A stretch of DNA of 11,938 bases from Pavlovales sp. CCMP2436 (Eukaryota > Haptophyta > Pavlovophyceae > Pavlovales), in contig MU631432.1 in assembly GCA_026770615.1 (NCBI GenBank), positions 112,137 through 124,074 on the forward strand, in the 5' to 3' direction. The first letter of the stretch is position 1. Each line of letters opens with the position of its first letter. Both the position numbers and the translations under genes were made by a program. Below are positions 6,522-11,938 of this stretch, one piece after another. A model generated the notes under the pieces. That model made no database searches and was not told the DNA's origin. It worked only from the letters and a program-made list of their open reading frames with translations.

Positions 6522-8843
6522 GGTGCGAGCCTTGCCCGGAACTGAGGCTGAGCGCGGTGCACGGCACCCCCGTCGGCGACTGGAAAGCCGTGAGCAGCAC
6601 GTCGCCCAGCTCAACGGCCTTGTTGAGGAAGACGCGGTCCTCCGACAGCTCGTAGGCCGTGATCAGCCCGCCCAGCGAGCGGATGATCGTCTCGAAGACG
6701 CTCACTGGCGCTGCGTGCGTGAAGTGCAGGTTTGCGGAGATCCAGTCGCGCGCCTCGTAGAAGTCCTGCTTGAAGCCCATGCTACGGGCGGGGGGAAGGC
6801 GGAGCAGCGCGGAAGGGGCGCACGCGAGGCGTCTCGGTGTGAGTGTGGCGAAGGGGTAGATGGAAAAATGAGAATCATTATTATTTTTTGTTAAAACGAC
6901 CAATACAGTATGCGACGGTAAAATAAAATATACGCTACAAAATATGAATCATGGAAAGAAAGCGGCTATGCGAGTCAACTCACTCTGCGCTCGCAACGGG
7001 GCGCAGCCGGTGCTGCGGGGAGGCGGCTGGCTCGGTGGCTGGTGGCAGGTTCTACAGCTGTAATAAACGTCTTCTTATCGTATACAGAACAAATGGACTG
7101 GGTTATTCTGCAAACATGATTGAAGAGTACTGAAATAAGCGCATGAGACGACTGATGCGCTGACCCTCCAAGGTATGCCCGTCCGTCGGGCTGCAAGTTC
7201 GGGGGACGTTAAGAGAAATACGGATTAAAAAGTTGCCTGGGCGTTCACGTTTTTTTCTTTATTTATAATAAATAAAGACACTGTCTGCCACCCACTGTCT
7301 GCCCCGGTTTTTTTCTTTATATATAATGAATATAAGTCGGGTTTAAAAAAGACGGCGGCGGCTCACATCCAGAGGCAGTCGAGCGAGTCCACCATCGTTG
7401 CCGCCTGATGTAGCCAGTTTTTGGAGGCGTTCGTCTTTGGTTTGAGCTCGTCCTGCCCCCACGCGTACTTTTTGTACCCTAAAGCCAGCAGGAGCGCGGA
7501 GGGTCACGCAGGTGGTGTCAGGCAATTTATTTAAAAAAAAAATGAGGGGGACGGTATCCGTGTGCTCTGAATAGGTCCTTTGATCCGAGAGTTTGCTCAA
7601 CACTTGGGTCCAGTAGAGACCTGTCAGGGGACGGACATCCTGCTAAATATTTACATTGGGCGCGTGGGTTTGGTTCGGAGCCTGGTCGTTCGGACGTATT
7701 ACTAGATATTTATTGCGCAGATGCTAATTCGCTAATCCTATATTAGGCTAGACTCCAGGCATCTCATTGGGAGATACGATGGGGTTGTTAAGGGCGTTGG
7801 GCGACTCAGCCTTTAGGCGTGAGTCGGCAACTGCCTTTGTTTCGCAGTTGCCCCGGATTCGGCCCAGTCCGGATTCGAATTAGTCTGCTGTCACGAGTTG
7901 TTACACATTCGTACTCGCACCACTTCTATAAAAAAAAAAAAAAAAAAAACGGCTGTGCGCGTGCGCGAAAGTACATCGGCTGTTGAGAACAGCCGGCGTC
8001 CATACAATAGGGCAGTGGCTTCTAGAGAGAGCCGTGACTTCCAGCGACGAAAAATGCTGAAAGCTAAAAAAAAAAAAAAAAAAAAAAAAAAAACTTCGAC
8101 GCCCCCCGAGCTCCATCTCCGGGGAGTGAAAAACGCAGACAGTTCCTGCCGTGGCAGAGGGCGGCACACGTACCATCCCACGCGTGCTTGAAGCCCGAGC
8201 GCACTGCCTCGCGCCTTAGCAAGGCCAGCTCGTCGCTCGCTTCCCTCTCCTGCGCTGTTGGAAATGGCGACGCGTCCCGTTCGAAAGTGACGCCCGTCAG
8301 CTGGAGTGTGGCGGATACCTGCGGCACGTGCGCGCCCGGCGTGGCTTGCACTGGTAATCTAAATAGGAGGTTCTGAACCTGGATCGCCGACCCACTGCGC
8401 GCGAGCAGAGCGTGTGTGGGAGGAGGGGGGGGGGGCAAGTATAAGGAACACAATATTAAACTAGAAATAATTTGAAAAAAAGTACAGTAAATAAAATAGA
8501 ATGCGCAGGCGTGTGATTGAGTGTCAAAGAACTACTATTAAAAAAGAGCAGGCGTGTGTTTGAGCGCGCACGTGCGTGGAGCGTCAGAGGGAACATCGAA
8601 CTGCTCACGCACGACGAGCGTCACCCCGGGTTGCTCGGGCAGTCCGCAGCCCGCGACGAGGCTGCGGATCGACTCGGCGTCAAGTGCGCCGTGCCAGATT
8701 GCAACCTCATCGATCGCGCCGTGGAAGGAGTGCGTCTGGTCAGCGTGCAGGCCTATATACCCGCTGCCCGCGTCCTGCGCGTTAGGTGGGGATCAGGGAG
8801 GGGGGGAAAGGGTGCAAAGGTCAGCGTGCAGGCCAATGCGTGC

Positions 8844-8878
<35 letters not shown>

Positions 8879-10109
8879 TGATATTTTCGGGCTGCTCGCG
8901 TGGTACTGGATCGCGAGCTGAAGTCGATCCAGCACTCCCGCCACTTTTTTAAACTGGAGCGATGGCAGCTTAGTACTGCGTTGCGCGCGCGAGAGCAGCT
9001 GCGGCACGAGGCGGGCTGCTGGGCAGGGCTGGCCGGCACGGGCGGTGGTTGGGCGCTGGCTGGCAGTTGGGCACTGGGAGTGCTGGCTTTCACCTTCTCC
9101 TCCTCCTCCTTTAAAAAAAAAAAAAAATCGTTTAACCTCCTGCATTCGTCTCATCGGAAGCGTGCCTGCCGTTTTGTAGAAGCCCGGTGCCGACCCTCGA
9201 GCCAATGGCCCCCCAGTCCAGGTCGACGCGGCGAGCTTGCCGTTGATATAGACTCGCGCAACCATGCGCTGGCTGTTGCCGAACGTCTCGGATTGCTCAA
9301 AAGTGGCCGCGAGGTGTGTCCAGACGCCGGGCGGGACCGATCCTCTGTCCGTGCCGAGCTCCTCGCAGCCGGAGAGGTCGTTGCCCCAGGAGAGCCACGC
9401 CTGCTGGCTTGCGGTCTCCCACTCGTTCACGAAGAGGGAAAAGCCGTTGTGGGCCTTGCCCGTGCCGCAGCCGGCCGCCTTGTTGGCGACCACGGTCTTT
9501 AATAATTAATAATTAGTGGTTGGGCGTCACGGCGCCGACGGAGAGACGACACCACCCCCCCCCCCTTCCTCCCAACACCACCACCACACCACCACACACA
9601 CACACGCGCGCAAACACACACACACACAAACACACACACACCTGGATCGAAAAAGCTCTCGGCTCAACGTAGACCCAGGCGCTGAGCGTGAGCGCCGGGT
9701 TGTCGATGCGCGTGCCGCGCACGAGCGCGCGGTCCGGCAGCGGGATCGCGTCGAGCGCGGTCATGAACTGCGCGACGCTGCCGCTCGATGGCCCGCCTGC
9801 GGTGTAGTTGCAGTGTGCGCCCGCGGTCGAGGCCGGCCGCAGCCCAGTGTGGCCGGCGTTGCTCAGTCTTTGAGCGTCGCTGCTCGCTGCGGCGCGCCCG
9901 TTCGGCTTGCCGCTCCCAGGGCCCCTCTCCGCAGCCGCGGCCACGGCCTCCGCGGGCGCGGCCGCCGCCACCACCACTGCTGCCTCCACGTCCACCTGCT
10001 GGCCGAGCATACGCACAAACCATAGCCCGTAGGCGACGAATCCGGAAAGCAGCACGATCGGCGCCAGCTTCCGCACGCTCAGCATCGAGCGCCGCGGCTT
10101 GCCGCGCAT
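5252..10109 (-). CDS. Type II membrane LamG-GH47 fusion: Golgi-type mannosyl-oligosaccharide 1,2-alpha-mannosidase, 8 exons
   Basis: GH47 enzymes trim alpha-1,2-linked mannose from N-glycans in the ER/Golgi, using Ca2+. Exons: 10109-9642, 9496-9137, 8774-8613, 8378-8174, 7478-7367, 6781-6536, 6444-6153 and 5965-5252. All phases match, giving 852 residues. Residues 15-32 are a signal anchor after a basic N-terminus (type II). A LamG-like domain (about 115-325) shows TLSAWVYVEP, NGFSLFVNEW, GVWTHLAATF, RVYINGKLAAS and GAIDEVAIWHG. GH47 (about 385-825) starts at FKHAWDGYKKYAWGQDELKP and has DSLDCLWIMG at 429-438. It holds the three catalytic carboxylates, E466 (VFETIIRSLGG), D598 (GALGDSYYEY) and E732 (LRPEAIES), the Ca2+ Thr in FNTEAHP (T818), and the C662/C693 disulfide pair. 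Leu596, where ER-type enzymes have Arg, points to Golgi-type specificity. Six introns are GT-AG and intron 6 is GC-AG. The exact ends of exons 2 and 3 are the least certain. Its start faces the kinesin-like gene. Confidence 0.9.
5974..5998. repeat. (CA)n microsatellite in mannosidase intron 7
   Basis: AAACACACACACACACA-type run in intron 7 (5966-6152). On the coding strand it reads GTGTGTGT...TTTGTCTTTGCTCTCAG, so the repeat leads directly into the pyrimidine tract and acceptor of exon 8. Confidence 0.8.
6487..6521. repeat. Compound (GT)n(GA)n microsatellite in mannosidase intron 6
   Basis: TTGTGTGTGTGTGTGT followed by (GA)n. On the coding strand this is (TC)n(AC)n, a pyrimidine-rich run shortly after the GC donor of the 91-nt intron 6445-6535. 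Confidence 0.85.
7132..7249 (+). repeat. Dispersed repeat family R2, copy 2
   Basis: Diverged match to 687-793, extending on the right to CCTGGGCGTTCACG, which it shares with the copy at 1112-1201. It lies in intron 5 (6782-7366) of the mannosidase gene, antisense to that transcript. Confidence 0.75.
7249..7335. repeat. Duplicated T-rich/hairpin segment in mannosidase intron 5
   Basis: TTTTTTTCTTTAT occurs twice (about 7250 and 7307), each followed by an AT-rich ATAATRAATA block, and ACTGTCTGCC is doubled between them. The first copy contains a perfect 9-bp inverted repeat: CTTTATTTA (7257-7265), TAA, TAAATAAAG (7269-7277). Confidence 0.75.
7622..7715 (+). repeat. Dispersed repeat family R3, two further copies
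   Basis: TGTCAGGGGACGGACAT at 7622 and CGGACGTATTACTAGATATT at 7691 each match part of the element at 2921-2962. They lie in intron 4 (7479-8173) of the mannosidase gene, just left of the hairpin cluster. Confidence 0.65.
7732..7872 (+). other. Cluster of five stem-loops, possible structured RNA or foldback element
   Basis: Stem-loops in order: CTAAT/ATTAG (7732-7746); ATCTC/GAGAT (7761-7775); GACTCAGCC/GGC-G-TGAGTC with a TTTA loop (7803-7825); GGCAACTGC/GCAGTTGCC, nine perfect pairs (7826-7852); CCGGA/TCCGG (7853-7872). The last three abut with no spacer. The stretch GTTAAGGGCGTTGG at 7787-7800 resembles a tRNA-Ser box A, and GGATTCGAAT at 7871-7880 resembles a box B, but no acceptor stem pairs. 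A 20-A tract follows at 7930-7949. It lies in intron 4 of the mannosidase gene. It could be a tRNA-derived SINE-like element, a foldback element or a non-coding RNA. Confidence 0.45.
7930..7949. repeat. Poly(A) tract, 20 bp, after the hairpin cluster
   Basis: Uninterrupted run of 20 A on the plus strand, 50 bp past the box B-like sequence. It is followed at 7977-7995 by a perfect 8-bp hairpin (CGGCTGTT-GAG-AACAGCCG). Confidence 0.8.
8066..8093. repeat. Poly(A) tract, 28 bp (poly(T) in mannosidase intron 4)
   Basis: On the coding strand this is a run of 28 T about 80 nt downstream of the exon 4 donor (8173). Together with 9113-9127 and 1377-1395 it shows a recurring pattern of T runs in the 5' part of introns. 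Confidence 0.85.
8849..8880. repeat. (GT)n microsatellite in mannosidase intron 2
   Basis: About 13 GT units in the 3' part of the intron 8775-9136; (CA)n on the coding strand. Confidence 0.85.
8940..8969 (+). repeat. 30-bp element shared with the divergent promoter, intron copy
   Basis: Identical at 29 of 30 positions to 10179-10208. It consists of GCCAC, a T run, AAA and CTGGAGCGATGGCAGC. Here it lies in intron 2 of the mannosidase gene. There is no similarity in the flanks, so this is not a large duplication. Confidence 0.85.
9113..9127. repeat. Poly(A) tract, 15 bp, next to a splice donor
   Basis: On the coding strand the T run begins ten bases after the proposed donor of exon 2 (GAG|GTTAAACG, donor at 9136). 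Confidence 0.8.
9585..9640. repeat. (CA)n-rich tract at the 5' end of mannosidase intron 1
   Basis: Interrupted (CA)n. On the coding strand the intron begins GTGTGTGTGT directly at the exon 1 donor (CAG|GTGTGTG at 9641), so the splice donor itself is part of the microsatellite. Confidence 0.85.
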
Positions 10110-10178
10110 CGCACGCACGTTGCCGTTGCCGTGCGATGCGATGCCGTGGTGTCACCGTTTGCCGCGAAAGGCGAACTG

Positions 10179-10208
10179 GCCACTTTTTAAAACTGGAGCG
10201 ATGGCAGC
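10179..10208 (+). repeat. 30-bp element shared with mannosidase intron 2, promoter copy
   Basis: Differs from 8940-8969 only at one T/A position in the T/A run. It includes the ATG of the upstream open frame (GCGATGGCAGC). Confidence 0.85.
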
Positions 10209-10230
10209 CAAAACCGTTGGCCGGAGCTAG
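10201..10230 (+). other. Upstream open reading frame of 9 codons before the kinesin-like start
   Basis: ATG at 10201 reads MAAKTVGRS and stops at TAG 10228-10230, five bases before the main ATG. Its ATG sits in the favourable context GCGATGG and lies in the 30-bp repeated element. If transcription starts upstream, it could reduce translation of the kinesin-like protein. Confidence 0.4.
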
Positions 10231-10235
10231 GAGCT

Positions 10236-10982
10236 ATGGGGGATCGCATGCTGGGGCCCTCCGTGCCCATCCGCGCCGTCGTGCGCGTGCGTGTTGGCGC
10301 GGAGAGCGACCTGTTCGCGACCGGCAACAAGGTGGCGCTCGTCGTGCAGCGCGCCAGCGCCGCGCCCGAGACGCGCTCGTTCGAGTTCGACCAGGTCTTC
10401 TCCGCCGACGTGCCGCTCGCCCAGGTGCACGCGCAGGCCATCGCGCCGCTCTGCGCCAGCGTGCTCGCGGGACAGCACGCGCTGCTCCTCGCGGTGGGCG
10501 AAAAGGGCTCGGGCAAGGGGACCACGCTCAGCGGGCCGGGCCTGCTGCCCGAGTCCCTCTCGGAGAACCCGCCCGGCCTAGTGCAGCTCTCCCTCCGCCA
10601 GCTGTGGGCAGGCACGGCCCTGGAGGGCGGCGCCTCCCCGCGAGCCAGCGAGCTGGGCTCGGTGGGTCGATGGCACATCGCGATGCAGCACATGGCGCTC
10701 TACCACGAGCGGCCGTACGACTTGCTCGCAGGCCGCGTGCAGATCGCCCCGTCATCCTCGCTCGAGGCTCCTGCACCAGGCGCGATGGCGAAAGGGCTCG
10801 TCGCTGTGAAAGCAAGCTCCCTCGGCGAGCTGCTTTCTGCCTACGCGCGTTCCCTGGGCGCCCTGCACGCGCTTGCAGCAGAGCACGGCATTGAAGAGTC
10901 AGCGATTACCACCCTGTGCACATTCACTGTTCGCCAGCCCTGGCCTCCGTCGGCAGCTGACGATGATGGCACAGGCTTGCAG
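10236..10982 (+). CDS. Divergent kinesin-like motor domain, first exon, 3' incomplete
   Basis: ATG at 10236; exon of 249 codons up to CAG|GTATTT at 10982 (phase 0). Kinesins are microtubule motor ATPases. Family order is visible: beta-strand IRAVVRVRV (12-20), FEFDQVFSADVP (49-60), VHAQAIAPLCASVLAGQHALLLAVG, P-loop GEKGSGKGTT (88-97), MQHMALYHERPYDLLAG (150-166, the EIYNE..yDLL strand) and the region before switch I (193-233). Two key sites depart from the family. The P-loop, normally GQTGSGKT, has Gly after the Lys, and the switch I NxxSSRSH motif is replaced by ESAITTL at 221-227. Switch II (DLAGSE) and later motor parts are not in this exon. If the donor is not used, translation stops at 11043-11045 after 20 more residues. 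The protein may be a catalytically weak or dead motor, or a truncated gene. Head-to-head with the mannosidase gene. Confidence 0.75.
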
Positions 10983-11056
10983 GTATTTATACCGCCAATC
11001 TATGCATATAAGGCTATCTCTCCTAGCGTTGGGGGTAGGGTATAAATTGTTCATAC

Positions 11057-11122
11057 CATGTATATTATATATATATATATAATATTATATATATATTATG
11101 TATATATTCTATTATATAATTC
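11057..11122. repeat. (AT)n palindromic tract
   Basis: TATTATATATATATATATAATATTATATATA-type sequence, shown here only by class, highly self-complementary. It lies in the proposed first intron (10983-11410) of the kinesin-like gene or just 3' of it. Confidence 0.85.
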
Positions 11123-11333
11123 GTGACGCCACTTGTGACAGCGTAACGCCGTATACTACACGTGGGCCCGTCTAGCCATGTGTAATGCATATGCGAATTT
11201 TATATCCGACGGACCCTTTTATTATGTATATATGGCTACCAGTCGAGCAAACACACAGTGTAGCCATCTTCATCAAGGCTGATTGCTGCTCAGGGGGGCT
11301 GAGCGCCCCCTCCCACTGCAGATATCATGAAAG

Positions 11334-11380
11334 CCACCTCCCTCAACACCTAGGGCGTTTGCGGGTGTGTTGAAGGGCCA
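11334..11380. repeat. Imperfect inverted repeat
   Basis: CCCTCAACACC (11339-11349) can pair, with small bulges, with GGTGTGTTGAAGGG (11364-11377). A second hairpin, AGGGGGGC-TGA-GCGCCCCCT, is at 11292-11310. Function unknown. Confidence 0.5.
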
Positions 11381-11410
11381 TACTAACTATCTAACGCCGA
11401 TGTGCCCCAG

Positions 11411-11450
11411 GCTAACGCTTTGTCCAATGGCGGCCGTGGCTCGGCTGGAG
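11411..11450 (+). other. Tentative second exon of the kinesin-like gene
   Basis: TGTGCCCCAG at 11401-11410 is a good acceptor and GGAG|GTGAGG at 11450 a good donor. In phase 0 with the first exon it reads ANALSNGGRGSAG, a low-complexity Gly/Ser/Asn loop. An alternative donor is at 11465. No kinesin motif confirms it, so it rests on splice signals only. Confidence 0.3.
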
Positions 11451-11486
11451 GTGAGGACACAGCAGGTGCGTGCGCTGTATTTTGAA

Positions 11487-11613
11487 TGTCTATAGTTATC
11501 TCACTGTCCGTAGCTATCCTGCTGTTCATAGGTGTCCCGCTGTCTATGGTTAGACCCCGCTGCCTATAGCTACACCCCACTACCTTTGGCTATACCCCGC
11601 TGCCCACTATACC
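11487..11613 (+). repeat. Minisatellite, seven units of 18-20 bp
   Basis: Units start at 11487, 11505, 11523, 11541, 11561 and 11581, with a partial unit at 11601. The consensus is about TGYCTATRGYTAYACCCCGC. The first three units are 18 bp and the next three are 20 bp. No spacers, so not a CRISPR array. Confidence 0.9.
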
Positions 11614-11822
11614 TTCTCCGACTATCTTATGATTTTTCAAATAAGCTCAAATATGCAAATTATGGCCGGCAGGCAATTAAACTAATTTATTAAGCTTCTT
11701 GTCAACCGCATTCCTTACAAACAAAATGCGACGAATTGCTGTCTGTTGCCTGCTACTGGTGACTACCTACTGAAAAGATGAAGCCGATATGAATTACTGC
11801 ACATTTAGTTGATTCTTACCCG

Positions 11823-11938
11823 AGGATCTCACGCCTATTAGTTCTTTTAAAAGGAGAGGGAGGATCTCACGCCTATTACTTAACAGAAAAAGGAGAAGGA
11901 GGATCTCACGTCTACTAGTCTAAGAAAAGGGCGTGCGG
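11823..11938 (+). repeat. Tandem repeat of 38-39 bp, three units, running off the window
   Basis: AGGATCTCACG(C/T)CTA(T/C)TA recurs at 11823, 11861 and 11900, each followed by a variable A/G-rich half ending in an AAAAGGAG-like string. The array continues past the right edge. Confidence 0.9.

Larger units (their letters stand above)
10110..10235. promoter_or_regulatory. Divergent promoter between the mannosidase and kinesin-like genes
   Basis: 126 bp lie between the ATG at 10109 (minus) and the ATG at 10236 (plus). It contains the 30-bp element 10179-10208, with the TATA-like TTTTTAAAA, and a short upstream open frame on the plus strand. The regulatory role is inferred from the head-to-head geometry. 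Confidence 0.55.

Noticed and set aside
7775..7885. Possible tRNA-Ser gene with a long variable arm
   Set aside because: Box A- and B-like strings and hairpins are present, but no acceptor stem pairs, the supposed anticodon arm closes on a 4-base loop and the T loop has 10 bases. Kept only as a structured element.
7898..8191. Plus-strand Lys-rich open frame
   Set aside because: It is produced by two poly(A) runs inside mannosidase intron 4.
8821..9093. Extra exon between the second and third LamG exons
   Set aside because: The minus frames here are Ala/Ser/Pro-rich and then a His-Thr microsatellite; no LamG motif is missing that they could supply.
9788..10894. Plus-strand open frame of 368 codons
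   Set aside because: It is Arg/Ala-rich and overlaps both the mannosidase first exon and the kinesin-like exon in another frame; those two carry the family motifs. High GC opens such shadow frames.
11823..11938. CRISPR-like array
   Set aside because: Units of 38-39 bp are directly tandem with related halves, not identical repeats with unique spacers, and the genome is eukaryotic.

Overview
The window looks like nuclear DNA of a unicellular alga with a secondary red-lineage plastid. A haptophyte or a related chromist is my best guess, and it is an inference. The coding segments are GC-rich and split by spliceosomal introns. The spacers hold poly(A) tracts, microsatellites and small dispersed repeats. 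Two genes encode N-terminal signal peptides, and one of these has a plastid-type Trp/Ala-Pro motif straight after it. One belongs to a plastid-envelope family. I see no bacterial operon, ribosome binding sites, rRNA, credible tRNA or CRISPR array.

Layout, left to right. (1) Positions 1-2245 hold a microsatellite edge and then a minus-strand gene that I assemble from three exons (2245-1931, 1806-1397, 364-208) with matching splice phases. It is a putative plastid-targeted protein of unknown function. Its roughly 1-kb second intron is full of dispersed repeats and contains a copy of the end of its own exon 2. (2) Only 82 bp away, on the plus strand, a gene with a leucine-rich, probably coiled-coil product starts at 2328; its 3' structure is unclear. 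(3) Positions 2836-3590 are mostly repeats. (4) Positions 3591-4562 are an intact intronless RETICULATA-related (DUF3411) membrane protein. (5) Positions 4563-5251 form a convergent spacer with a second copy of a repeat seen at 467. (6) Positions 10109-5252 (minus) are the main gene of the window: eight exons that join in frame into an 852-residue type II membrane protein. It has a LamG-like (concanavalin-fold) domain followed by a complete GH47 alpha-1,2-mannosidase, a Golgi N-glycan-trimming enzyme. (7) On the other side of a 126-bp divergent promoter, a plus-strand gene starts at 10236 and encodes a kinesin-like motor domain with an altered nucleotide-binding loop. It runs into a repeat-rich region and its 3' part is not visible. 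(8) Positions 11487-11938 hold two minisatellites.

The genes do not form one pathway. The points most worth following up are the LamG-GH47 fusion, the GC-AG intron inside it, the hairpin-packed intron 4, the exon-end duplication in the first gene, the 30-bp element shared by the divergent promoter and an intron, and the degenerate kinesin motor.
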